Shown here piece by piece: positions 53,034 to 61,815 of a stretch of DNA of 64,000 nt. The DNA is from Flavobacterium sp. N502540. GTDB taxonomy: Bacteria > Bacteroidota > Bacteroidia > Flavobacteriales > Flavobacteriaceae. A model generated the notes under the pieces. The model had not been told where the DNA came from. It did not search any database and worked only from the letters and a program-made list of their open reading frames with translations. The position numbers were made by a program, and so were the translations under genes. Positions within the stretch are counted from its first letter, which is position 1. Every line of letters begins with the position of its first letter. The stretch is taken from contig NZ_CP110012.1 in NCBI RefSeq assembly GCF_025947365.1, positions 868,001 through 932,000 of the forward strand, read 5' to 3'.

Positions 53034-53912
53034 TTATTGCAGTATCCTTCGAACTTTCTTTCTGATATGCTTTAATTTTCTGATTATTTTAGGCAAAAAA
53101 TAATTTTCATATTCTTCTCTAACAACTTTTTCTAAATTATCTACGACTAACATTTGTCTCTCAAGAATAATATTTTTTAACTTTTCATCTTCAAGATAAG
53201 AAAGCAGACATACAAAAAAATTAAGCGTTTTTTTTATGCTCATTAATTTAGAGTTTGTAGAATGTATCCCAACATTATATCGATAAATTGCCATATTTTC
53301 CTTTAAATATTTCAATTTACCCTTTTCTGCAAGTAACATATACAAAAAATAATCGCCGATTGGACTCAATAAAAATTCAAATGGAATTTTTATTATTACA
53401 TTTCTAAAAACGACAGATGGAGTATGAATATAGTTTCCTAATCTTGCTAAAGTTTCTATATCCTCATAATTTTCAGGAACTTTTGTAATAAAATCTTCTA
53501 CAATCTCACCATCTAATTTTAAAATATTTACTGCATGAAAGCAAAGTACATAATCTGGATTACTCTCTAAAAAATCAACTTGTTTTTGAAGTTTTAAAGG
53601 ATCTGTCCAATAATCATCACCTTCGCAAAGTGCAATATATTTTCCTGAACATTGCCGGGTGGCAAACGTAAAATTAGACATCATCCCTAAATTGGTTTCA
53701 TGACTAAAATATTTAACCGTATATTTCTTAGGATGATTTTCTAAAATTTCCCTAATAATTTCGTCAGTCCTATCCAAAGAACAATCATTTGCAATAATTA
53801 GTTCTATATCGAAATTACATTCTTGCATCAGAACTCCCTTAATTGCTTCACGAATATAATTTTCGTGGCCATAGGTAATCATACAAACACTAACAGTAGG
53901 TTTTTTTTTCAT
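53034..53912 (-). CDS. GT2 glycosyltransferase, GDDYW subtype (copy 2)
   Basis: The 292-residue GT-A protein has the opening VCMITYGHENYI and IIANDCSLDRTD, followed by CEGDDYWTDPLKLQKQVDFL. These are almost the same words as in the next gene upstream, so the two are tandem duplicates. I chose the ATG at 53912, which overlaps the upstream stop as ATGA; the longer frame would add 19 residues that do not resemble the family. Substrates are unknown. Confidence 0.9.
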   Translation of the reverse strand: MKKKPTVSVCMITYGHENYIREAIKGVLMQECNFDIELIIANDCSLDRTDEIIREILENHPKKYTVKYFSHETNLGMMSNFTFATRQCSGKYIALCEGDDYWTDPLKLQKQVDFLESNPDYVLCFHAVNILKLDGEIVEDFITKVPENYEDIETLARLGNYIHTPSVVFRNVIIKIPFEFLLSPIGDYFLYMLLAEKGKLKYLKENMAIYRYNVGIHSTNSKLMSIKKTLNFFVCLLSYLEDEKLKNIILERQMLVVDNLEKVVREEYENYFLPKIIRKLKHIRKKVRRILQ

Positions 53913-54895
53913 CTTAATTTCTGTCTTAAAACACCCAGGCCAACAAGTGATAAAAGAAGTTTTAACCAAATATCAGCTTTCATTTTTCTTCTGAAAACAC
54001 TCCAACTACAAAATTTAAAAACTTCTAAAATTAATAGATTTTTCAGCAATTTTAAAGTATCTAAATATTTCTTACTTACAAAAGCGGTATTTATTAATCC
54101 TCTATTCGTATTACAAATAGAATCTGACAGCCAAATTCTGTTTAAATTATTTCGTTCAACAAAACTCTTCCTGCAAAAATAGGTGTCTTTTAATGCAAAG
54201 ATGTATTTCTCAATTTCTTTAGGATGACTTGCACTACCTTCAAGAATTCTATATACTGCTGTTGTTTCGTTTAAATGGTACAATCTTGATCTATATACCG
54301 TTTCAAGGATTATTCTGGTGTCGCCTATTACTTTACCTTCAAGCTCTTTACGGAGTATTTTTATAACCCTGTCTAAAATTGTTTTTCTAAAAACGGTAGA
54401 AGCAAATTCAACAAATTTACTTTTTAGCATTTCAGGAATCACCTCTTCCTCGCTTTGCACAAATCTTGCTGGTGATTCTATAAATTGTCCTGTTTTCTCA
54501 ATAAATTGCTTTGTATTAGAGTATACTAAGCCTACTTCTTTATTCTTTTCTAAAATATCAACCTGTTTTTGAAGTTTGTCTTTAGTGATCCAGTAATCGT
54601 CTCCTTCGCACATTGCAACATAAGTTCCTGAACATTGTTCCAAAGCAAAAAATAAATTTGACATAATCCCTTTATTCTGGGCATAATTAAAGTACTTAAC
54701 CCATGATTTTCTGGGGTGGTTTTTTAAGACGTTCTGTACGACTAAATCTGTTTTATCAGGGGAACAGTCATTAGCGATAATCAGCTCAACTTCAAAATCA
54801 CATTCCTGCATTAAAACTCCCTCTATAGCCTGAAGAATAAACTTCTCATGGCCATAAGTAATCATACAAACACTTACTTTTAAATTTCGATTCAT
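53909..54895 (-). CDS. GT2 glycosyltransferase, GDDYW subtype (copy 1)
   Basis: The 328-residue GT-A protein opens with VCMITYGHEKFI and has the donor strand IIANDCSPDKTD and the motif CEGDDYWITKDKLQKQVDIL. It is closely related to the protein at 53034-53912 across the N-terminal ~120 residues, with a more diverged C-terminal part, as expected for changed acceptor specificity. It follows the acetyltransferase gene by two bases. Confidence 0.9.
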   Translation of the reverse strand: MNRNLKVSVCMITYGHEKFILQAIEGVLMQECDFEVELIIANDCSPDKTDLVVQNVLKNHPRKSWVKYFNYAQNKGIMSNLFFALEQCSGTYVAMCEGDDYWITKDKLQKQVDILEKNKEVGLVYSNTKQFIEKTGQFIESPARFVQSEEEVIPEMLKSKFVEFASTVFRKTILDRVIKILRKELEGKVIGDTRIILETVYRSRLYHLNETTAVYRILEGSASHPKEIEKYIFALKDTYFCRKSFVERNNLNRIWLSDSICNTNRGLINTAFVSKKYLDTLKLLKNLLILEVFKFCSWSVFRRKMKADIWLKLLLSLVGLGVLRQKLR

Positions 54896-54897
54896 TA

Positions 54898-55545
54898 TTA
54901 AAATCGCAATTCCTCCAGTTCTTTAATAATTTTACCTGGTATTCCAACAATTAGACAATTATCAGGAACGTCTTTAGTAACAACGGTACCAGCGCCAACA
55001 ACAACATTTTTACCTATTCTGACTTTAGGCAAAACAGTTGCATTAGTTCCCAAAACAGTATAGTCACCAAGGACACAATTTCCGGATATATTCACTCCTG
55101 GGGATAATTCTACAAATTCACCTATAATACAATCATGACCTATTGTACAATTTAAATTAATTAGAGAACCTTTTTTAACAATAACATCAGCTGTGATTAC
55201 AGTTCCGGTCATGATATTGGCCCCTACTCCAATTTCATTACCAAAATTACCGATAACAGCAAGAGGGCTTATTGTAGAAGTAAAAACACCACCTAGCGCA
55301 ACAAATTTATCATGAAGCTGTTTTCTTAATACTGGATTACCAATTCCTATTGTAAACCTGTTATCTATCGTCGTAAAATATGTCGTTGCATCGTGAAGAG
55401 TTTTTAAAACAGGAAATTTATTAAATAAAAATCCATTTATATCATTATTCGCATCATCATAAAACACCAAGTTATCCGTTTGCTTTAATTGATGCACTAC
55501 CTCCAGAACTTCTTTCGCAAAACCTTTAGCTCCTATAATTAACAT
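54898..55545 (-). CDS. NeuD/PglD-type sugar acetyltransferase
   Basis: The 215-residue protein has an N-terminal Rossmann-like domain (MLIIGAKGFAKEV) that binds the nucleotide sugar, and a C-terminal left-handed beta-helix of hexapeptide repeats. The repeats contain the catalytic-type histidine in CTIGHDC (about 133-139) and the acetyl-CoA site motifs GAGTVVTKDVP. PglD and NeuD acetylate an amino sugar or sialic acid. Its seven-base overlap with the aminotransferase gene favours a PglD-type role on a 4-amino sugar. Confidence 0.88.
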   Translation of the reverse strand: MLIIGAKGFAKEVLEVVHQLKQTDNLVFYDDANNDINGFLFNKFPVLKTLHDATTYFTTIDNRFTIGIGNPVLRKQLHDKFVALGGVFTSTISPLAVIGNFGNEIGVGANIMTGTVITADVIVKKGSLINLNCTIGHDCIIGEFVELSPGVNISGNCVLGDYTVLGTNATVLPKVRIGKNVVVGAGTVVTKDVPDNCLIVGIPGKIIKELEELRF

Positions 55546-56615
55546 AAACTGGTATTAATAATTGAAACAATTTTTTCTAACTCCGTTAATTGTAGACCAA
55601 CATACAATGGCAAACACATTATACGAGACGCTACACTTTCAGAAACAGGCATCTTAGCACTATTAACATACTCAATAGTATTTAAAGATGGGTAAAAATA
55701 TCGTCGTGGAAAAATTTCATTGTCATTTAAGTTTTTTTGAGTCTTAAGTAATTGTCCTTCATTCTCAAAAATTAAGGGATAATAACTATAATTCCAATCT
55801 GTATTCTCTCTAATCTTAATAGAATATACTTTAGTAAAATCCAGATTATCGTTATAAAAATGGACTAGATTTTTTCTCTCTCTAATTATTTGATCCATAT
55901 AAGGAAAAATGGCCAATCCCATAGCAGCCTGCAGTTCCGATATTTTACCATTAATTCCTAAACCATGAAATGCTAATGGTCCATTATGTCCAAAATTATG
56001 AGAGTAAAATAATTTATGCCTTAAATCTAAATCATTAGCAAACATAGCTCCACCTTCTCCTGTATGAAATAACTTGGTCGCATGAAAGCTACAAGTACTA
56101 ATATCTCCATAATTAAAAATAGACTTGTTATTAAACTGCATACCAAAACAATGTGCCGCGTCATAAATAACCTTCAAATTATACTTTTTTGCAATAGATT
56201 CGATAGCGATAACATTGCATGGATTACCAAAAACATGAGTCGCTAATATTGCTGTCGTTTTTGATGTAATAGCCTCCTCTATCTTCGTTTCATCAATGGT
56301 TAAATATTCTGAATGAATATCTACAAAAACTGGCGTACAACTTTCCCAAACTATTGATGCCGTTGTTGCTACATAACTAAATGGTGTGGTTATAATTTCA
56401 CCTCTATCTCCTAACAACTTCAACGCAATTTGTAGGGGTACAGTTCCATTGTTAGTAATTATAATATTTGAAACTTCCAGATATTCTTTCAATTTTTCTT
56501 CAAGTTCCAACACGAGTTCACCTCTATTGGTTAGCCATTCATTATCCCAAGCGCGCTGAATTTGTTTTGTATATTCTGGTAAGGGAGGTAGAAAAGTTTT
56601 GGTTACTGCAATCAT
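55539..56615 (-). CDS. DegT/DnrJ/EryC1/StrS-family sugar aminotransferase
   Basis: The enzyme puts an amino group on a keto sugar nucleotide using PLP and glutamate. The 358-residue protein has the family motifs NNGTVPLQ near 55-62, YDAAHCFG (151-158) and SFHATKLFHTGEGG with the PLP lysine at about 181. Its length is typical. Next to a PglD/NeuD acetyltransferase and with a CapD-type dehydratase in the locus, it probably makes a 4-amino-4,6-dideoxy sugar. It overlaps the FkbM gene by one base. Confidence 0.92.
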   Translation of the reverse strand: MIAVTKTFLPPLPEYTKQIQRAWDNEWLTNRGELVLELEEKLKEYLEVSNIIITNNGTVPLQIALKLLGDRGEIITTPFSYVATTASIVWESCTPVFVDIHSEYLTIDETKIEEAITSKTTAILATHVFGNPCNVIAIESIAKKYNLKVIYDAAHCFGMQFNNKSIFNYGDISTCSFHATKLFHTGEGGAMFANDLDLRHKLFYSHNFGHNGPLAFHGLGINGKISELQAAMGLAIFPYMDQIIRERKNLVHFYNDNLDFTKVYSIKIRENTDWNYSYYPLIFENEGQLLKTQKNLNDNEIFPRRYFYPSLNTIEYVNSAKMPVSESVASRIMCLPLYVGLQLTELEKIVSIINTSLC

Positions 56616-57385
56616 TATATGATAATTTGGGAATCGATAAAACCATTCTTATTAACAAATACTAATTCCACGAGCCACAAAACTTGTTTTTCGAAGGGTC
56701 GGTTTAAATCAGTAATTTCAAATAACCGATAACCTTTTTCATCCATGAAATTGATTAATGTCAAAAAGCTGTTATCAAATATCTTATTTACTACTCCAGC
56801 CTCCACCATAAATATTTCAGTTTTCCCAAAAAAATCACTTGCTCCTTTCAATACTTCGATATCCAAACCTTCTGCATCGATTTTAATAATATCCGGGACA
56901 GGAATTTCGCTTTTAGATAGTAACTCATTTAAAGTTACTACCGGAATTTCCAATTGCTCTAATCCTGCTTCTACCGCTTCTTCTTTAGTATATCTGAAAG
57001 AACAGCTATCATCCCGATCCAAAATTGTAAAAAGAAAAGATCCACTTTTCGCTCCAGCGCCAACAGGGTAAAACTGAACTTTAGGATTTGTTTCTAAAAT
57101 ATCGCTTACCGATTCTTTAAGCCAGTTTTGTGGCTCAACTAAAGTGTAATATGCATCAGGGAAATATTGTAGGACCTCCCTTGTCCACGTTCCATGATTT
57201 GCACCAATATCAACAATATGCTTTGGTTGAAAATTGAACCTCTTTAAATTATTATAAAAATTGGACAATAATAAATTTTTACTATTTATATCAATTTTAG
57301 CAGGGTTAACTGCATTTACTCTAGTCAAAGTATAACCTAAACTTCTAAGAAATAATTTAAGTGTGTTTTTTATTTTTCTCTTCAT
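56615..57385 (-). CDS. FkbM-family methyltransferase
   Basis: FkbM-type enzymes O-methylate sugars or natural products with SAM. The 256-residue protein has motif I HIVDIGANHGTWTREV (about 56-71), the acidic strand end TLVEPQNW, and the FkbM-typical segment IIKIDAEGLDIEVLKGA. It lies just behind the exporter ATPase gene, so it may methylate the non-reducing end of the glycan, the kind of cap that Wzt C-terminal domains bind. That link is inference. Confidence 0.88.
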   Translation of the reverse strand: MKRKIKNTLKLFLRSLGYTLTRVNAVNPAKIDINSKNLLLSNFYNNLKRFNFQPKHIVDIGANHGTWTREVLQYFPDAYYTLVEPQNWLKESVSDILETNPKVQFYPVGAGAKSGSFLFTILDRDDSCSFRYTKEEAVEAGLEQLEIPVVTLNELLSKSEIPVPDIIKIDAEGLDIEVLKGASDFFGKTEIFMVEAGVVNKIFDNSFLTLINFMDEKGYRLFEITDLNRPFEKQVLWLVELVFVNKNGFIDSQIII

Positions 57386-57392
57386 TTAACTT

Positions 57393-58682
57393 TTAATTAT
57401 TTTGAATTGTCCATTCAAATTTAGGTTTTATAAATCCTGGTTCTTTACCCATCCATGAGCCAATAGATCGCTCTCCTTCCTGAACAATAAATGACATAAT
57501 ATCTTTTTCAACAAATAGGGTCGTTTTCGAATTCTCTATTATGTAAATGGATAAATAATATGTTCCGATATTTAAAAATCCTTCAGGAAAAGTGCATTTT
57601 ATATTATTCAAACCACTACTCAATTTCAAATTATTATTTGCGTGAGAAAAAGTAAAAAGTGGTTCGCCCATTTCATTATTTAGAACATAAGTAAGATGTA
57701 ATTTTTTCGAATTGCCTTTAAGAGAGAATAGTGTATTAATCTCTATTTTTTGATACTCGTCTAAAGGGGTATCTGTGTCTTTACCTAATGAATTTAAACT
57801 TATTTCATGTAACGTAAATTCATCTCTATCATATTCTGACGAAAAAGCTTTTTTATTCAAGGATTGAAAATCTTTACTTAAATAATAACTAACCGCATCT
57901 TCTACAGCTCCCTGCATTGCTACTTTCCCATTAACTAAAACTAATCCCTTTGTACACAAACTCTTTACTGCCGCCATATTATGACTTACAAATAAAACAG
58001 TTCTGCCTTCTCCCTTAGATATATCCTGCATCTTACCGATCGCTTTTTTCTGAAACTCGGCATCTCCAACTGCTAAAACTTCATCAATAACCAATATTTC
58101 AGGTTCTAAAAAAGCAGCTACCGCAAAAGCCAATCGAACGGTCATTCCGGAACTGTATCTCTTTACTGGTGTATCAATGTAACGTTCACAACCTGAAAAT
58201 TCTATAATTTCATCAAGTTTTGAGGTAATTTCCTTTTTGGTCATTCCAAGAATGGCACCATTCAGGAAGATATTTTCTCTACCGGTCATTTCTCCGTTAA
58301 AACCTGTACCAACCTCTAATAAAGATGCTATTCGTCCACGATATTTAATACTTCCGGTAGTTGGGGCTGTCACTTTTGAAAGGATTTTTAGCAAAGTAGA
58401 TTTTCCTGCTCCATTTTTGCCAATAATTCCGAGAACTTCTCCTCGTTCCACTTCAAAATTAATGTCTTGCAGTGCCCAAACATAATCTGAGCTCCCCTTG
58501 GTAGAGCGATCATTTGTATCCCCAATTTTTAAATAGGGATTTTCTTTACCTCTTATTTTGTGCCACCAACGATTAATGTCATGACTCAAGGTTCCGGTAC
58601 CTACTTCTCCTAAACGATATTGTTTAGAAATGTTTTCGGCCTTTAATATTATATCTTTTTCCAATTCTGAATGGTAAATCAT
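57393..58682 (-). CDS. wzt: O-antigen ABC exporter ATPase with C-terminal glycan-binding domain
   Basis: Wzt powers export of finished lipid-linked glycan. The 429-residue protein has Walker A GKNGAGKST (88-96), the polysaccharide-exporter signature YSSGM (176-180), Walker B ILVIDE (196-201) and switch His234. Residues about 285-429 form a beta-sandwich-like extra domain. In O9a-type Wzt, this domain binds the terminal modification of the glycan, which couples chain completion to export. The motif VGTGFNGEMTGREN is typical of the family. The gene is co-transcribed with wzm. Confidence 0.93.
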   Translation of the reverse strand: MIYHSELEKDIILKAENISKQYRLGEVGTGTLSHDINRWWHKIRGKENPYLKIGDTNDRSTKGSSDYVWALQDINFEVERGEVLGIIGKNGAGKSTLLKILSKVTAPTTGSIKYRGRIASLLEVGTGFNGEMTGRENIFLNGAILGMTKKEITSKLDEIIEFSGCERYIDTPVKRYSSGMTVRLAFAVAAFLEPEILVIDEVLAVGDAEFQKKAIGKMQDISKGEGRTVLFVSHNMAAVKSLCTKGLVLVNGKVAMQGAVEDAVSYYLSKDFQSLNKKAFSSEYDRDEFTLHEISLNSLGKDTDTPLDEYQKIEINTLFSLKGNSKKLHLTYVLNNEMGEPLFTFSHANNNLKLSSGLNNIKCTFPEGFLNIGTYYLSIYIIENSKTTLFVEKDIMSFIVQEGERSIGSWMGKEPGFIKPKFEWTIQNN

Positions 58683-58685
58683 TAA

Positions 58686-59549
58686 TTAAACAGTATCTAT
58701 AAAACTTTTCTCTGTTTTATTAAAAACCAGAAGTCCGATAAAAAATATTGTTATAGTTACAATTAAAGTATAAGTCAATCCCAAAACCGAAATATTACCT
58801 ACATTCAATAACATGAAACGGGCAGTTTCGATAATATAAGCTAATGGATTATATACAACAAGCCAGCCATAAGCCGGTAATTTATCTTTAATAAGTTCCA
58901 TAGGATACATTACTGCTGACAAATACATCAATAATTGTATACCAAAACCAATTAAATGACTAAAGTCGCGATATTTTGTTACCATCGCTGAGATAAGCAT
59001 TCCCAGACCTAATCCTAAAATCCCCATTATGATTATTAAAACAGGAAAAAATAAAACAAGACTGTTTAGACTTAAATCTGCTCCTTGAAAATAGTAGAAA
59101 ATATAGAATCCAATAAAAATAAAAAATTGTATTCCGAACTTTACAAGATTTGAAATTACAACGGACAGAGGAGTAATGATCCTCGGAAAATATACTTTTC
59201 CAAAAATCGCGGCATTAGCCTTAAAAGTGTCTGATGTCCCAGTCAGGCAGGCAGTAAAATAATTCCAAACTGTTATTCCCGCCAGATTAAATAAAAATGG
59301 AGGAACAGTTCCTGTCTCAATTCCGGCAACATTATTGAATATTATTGTAAAAGTTACGGAGGTAAACAATGGCTGAATCAGATACCAAAGCGGACCTAAA
59401 ACAGTTTGTTTATAAACCGTAATTACGTCACGTTTTACGAAAAGAAATAATAAGTCACGATACTGCCAAACTTCTTTTAAGTTTAACGAAAAGAACTTAT
59501 TTTTAGGTGTTATTTCAAACAACCAATCATTGGGGCTATTGTTGTTCAT
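58686..59549 (-). CDS. wzm: O-antigen/polysaccharide ABC exporter permease
   Basis: Wzm is the membrane half of the polysaccharide exporter. The 287-residue protein has six membrane helices and the ABC2-type permease pattern, including the LFLFVKRDVITVYKQTVLGPLWYLIQP N-terminal coupling segment in part (residues about 33-58), and VYNPLAYIIETAR near the C-terminus. The ATPase Wzt follows three bases later. It begins the ~30-kb glycan transcription unit; the 144 bases before it contain no exact -7 box. Confidence 0.93.
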   Translation of the reverse strand: MNNNSPNDWLFEITPKNKFFSLNLKEVWQYRDLLFLFVKRDVITVYKQTVLGPLWYLIQPLFTSVTFTIIFNNVAGIETGTVPPFLFNLAGITVWNYFTACLTGTSDTFKANAAIFGKVYFPRIITPLSVVISNLVKFGIQFFIFIGFYIFYYFQGADLSLNSLVLFFPVLIIIMGILGLGLGMLISAMVTKYRDFSHLIGFGIQLLMYLSAVMYPMELIKDKLPAYGWLVVYNPLAYIIETARFMLLNVGNISVLGLTYTLIVTITIFFIGLLVFNKTEKSFIDTV

Positions 59550-59693
59550 TTTATTATTTTATCAGGAACAATCTACAACTATATCATTGATAAAGCTATT
59601 CCTTAAAATTTATTCATTTTTTTAACTGCAAATAATTACTCCAGTTTTTAATTAATAGGATTTTTATGCGCTAAAAATCATTTTAAAAGCAAA

Positions 59694-59720
59694 AAAGGTG
59701 CTTTCTAAAGAAACACCTTT
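59694..59720 (-). terminator. Terminator of the CapD-type gene
   Basis: AAAGGTG pairs with CACCTTT, extended by a few pairs around an AT-rich loop, and is followed by T on the minus strand. It lies about 40 bases beyond the stop of the gene at 59760-61730, so the wzm operon probably begins as a new transcript. Confidence 0.75.
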
Positions 59721-59759
59721 TATATTATAGAATCAAAACTTAATTCAAACATTGCGAAA

Positions 59760-61730
59760 TTACTTATCCAGAACTTCAAAAGTAGAATTCATACTTTTAA
59801 ATTCAGGAACAATTTTTTTCATTTTGGCTACAATATCTTCATTATCGTAAAAATCAGCTATTCCAATAAGTTCATCAATCTCGATATGTAAATTCTCATA
59901 CTCGTCCTGAATTTCCTGTGCGATCATAATTTTATTGTGATACGTTGGTAAAGTTTTAGAAGTATCGTTTAACAACTCTTCATAAAGCTTCTCTCCGGGT
60001 CTAAGACCAACAACTTTAATCTTTATTTCTTTATCAGGAATAAAACCGGCAAGCTTAATCATTTTCTTAGCCAAATCGATAATCTTTACAGGTTTACCCA
60101 TATCGAAAATATAAATCTCTCCTCCGTTCCCCATTGCCCCAGCTTCCAGAACTAACTGGCAAGCTTCCGGAATAGTCATAAAATAGCGAATAATATCCTG
60201 ATGGGTTATAGTTACGGGACCGCCTTCTGCAATCTGTTTCGTAAACAAAGGAACTACTGATCCATTTGAACCTAAAACGTTTCCGAAACGTGTTGTGATG
60301 AATTTAGTATTACTCTCTCCACCATTCTCTCTCTGATTTTTTAAAAATAAAGATTGAACGTATTTTTCAGCAATTCGTTTACTTGCTCCCATCACATTAC
60401 TAGGATTCACAGCTTTATCTGTCGAAACCATAACAAATTTTTTAACATGGTACTTACAGGATAAGTCTGCTAAATTTTTAGTTCCTTTAATATTCGTATG
60501 AATAGCCTGTGCCGGATTTTCTTCCATTAATGGAACATGTTTATATGCCGCAGCGTGAAAAACAACATGGGGATTATAGTTTTTGAAAACTTTTTCCAAT
60601 GCTTTCTTACTTCTTACATCAGCAATTACGGCAATAATTTTTGATTCGGAACCAAATGTTGCGGTTTCCAAACACAAATTATGAAGCGGCGTTTCGGCAT
60701 GATCCAAAATAACAACCATTTTAGGATTAAAACCAAGAACCTGTCTAACAATTTCACTTCCTATAGATCCCGCTGCACCAGTAATAAGAACTGTTTTGTC
60801 TTTTAACTGTTTTGAGATTGATTTACTGTCCAGAACAATAGGTTTTCTTTCTAATAAATCTTCAATCTGAATATTTTTTACTTTTTGAGAAATCTCTTTT
60901 TGATTCTCCCAATCCGAAATCAACGGAACGGTATATACTCTGTAATTAAACTCTAAACACTGGTCTACAATAATTAATTGTTCGTCTTTAGACAAACTTT
61001 TATCAGCAATAATAACACCTTCTGCAGCTACGGAACGCATTAAAGCCGGTAATTTTTTCCTTAAAATCAGAATAGGCAGATCCAACATTCGCTTAGATGC
61101 ATTCTGATTGTTTTTGTCGACAAATCCAACAATTTTAAATCTCGAAGGAGTTTCAAACTTCAACGCATTGGCAACAGAAATTGCATTGGCATCTGTTCCA
61201 TAAATTACAGTTCGGATTAACTTTGTGGTTGTTTTTTCAGAGAAATACAATTCAAATGTCTGTTTTACGATCACACGATATAAAAACAATCCACAGAATG
61301 ACAATACCAAATTAATAAAAAGAGCAGTGTTTAAAAATGCTTTATGTCCTGTATATAGTTCAAAAACTAAATTAAAAAACAAGAAAAACACCAAAACTGA
61401 CATTTGAGAAAACAACAATTTTATAGCATCTATATAAGATGAATGCCTTATAATACCTGAATATGTCCTAAACAACCAAAAGAAAAAAATATTGATACAA
61501 ATTAGACTCGAGACAAAGAAAGACTGATGGGAAGTAATAATATATCCCAATGCTGTTCCTTCAAACAGCATATAGGTAAAAGTAAACGAGAAGATCAAAA
61601 CCATTATATCAATGGCAATAATGATCCACCTAGGCAAATAACTTAGGTTATTAATACTAGCTCGCAAGTTTCTTGGTGAGAAAGAATTATGCAATATAGA
61701 AGCTATTTTGGTTGATTTATCAGTATCCAA
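59760..61730 (-). CDS. Membrane CapD/FlaA1-type nucleotide-sugar 4,6-dehydratase
   Basis: The 656-residue protein has four N-terminal membrane helices (about 33-165), a Rossmann-like middle domain and a C-terminal short-chain dehydratase domain with TGAAGSIGSE (about 317-326) and STDKAVNPSNVMGASKR. The Met in the catalytic MxxxK motif in place of Tyr is typical of WbpM/PglF-type UDP-GlcNAc 4,6-dehydratases. It could start UDP-diNAc-bacillosamine or a related amino-sugar route with the DegT and PglD-like enzymes. The start is TTG, as no ATG follows the promoter. Confidence 0.92.
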   Translation of the reverse strand: MDTDKSTKIASILHNSFSPRNLRASINNLSYLPRWIIIAIDIMVLIFSFTFTYMLFEGTALGYIITSHQSFFVSSLICINIFFFWLFRTYSGIIRHSSYIDAIKLLFSQMSVLVFFLFFNLVFELYTGHKAFLNTALFINLVLSFCGLFLYRVIVKQTFELYFSEKTTTKLIRTVIYGTDANAISVANALKFETPSRFKIVGFVDKNNQNASKRMLDLPILILRKKLPALMRSVAAEGVIIADKSLSKDEQLIIVDQCLEFNYRVYTVPLISDWENQKEISQKVKNIQIEDLLERKPIVLDSKSISKQLKDKTVLITGAAGSIGSEIVRQVLGFNPKMVVILDHAETPLHNLCLETATFGSESKIIAVIADVRSKKALEKVFKNYNPHVVFHAAAYKHVPLMEENPAQAIHTNIKGTKNLADLSCKYHVKKFVMVSTDKAVNPSNVMGASKRIAEKYVQSLFLKNQRENGGESNTKFITTRFGNVLGSNGSVVPLFTKQIAEGGPVTITHQDIIRYFMTIPEACQLVLEAGAMGNGGEIYIFDMGKPVKIIDLAKKMIKLAGFIPDKEIKIKVVGLRPGEKLYEELLNDTSKTLPTYHNKIMIAQEIQDEYENLHIEIDELIGIADFYDNEDIVAKMKKIVPEFKSMNSTFEVLDK

Positions 61731-61769
61731 TTCTGGTTCCGTTTGATTTTGTAAACTTTGTATAACTTA

Positions 61770-61798
61770 CAAAAGTACAAATTAAAGGTTTTAAACAA
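61770..61798 (-). promoter_or_regulatory. Promoter of the CapD-type gene
   Basis: On the minus strand, TTG (61798-61796), an 18-base spacer and TACTTTTG (61777-61770) give a near-ideal match. The start codon is about 39 bases downstream of the -7 box. Confidence 0.75.
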
Positions 61799-61815
61799 TC
61801 ATTCCTTTATATAAA

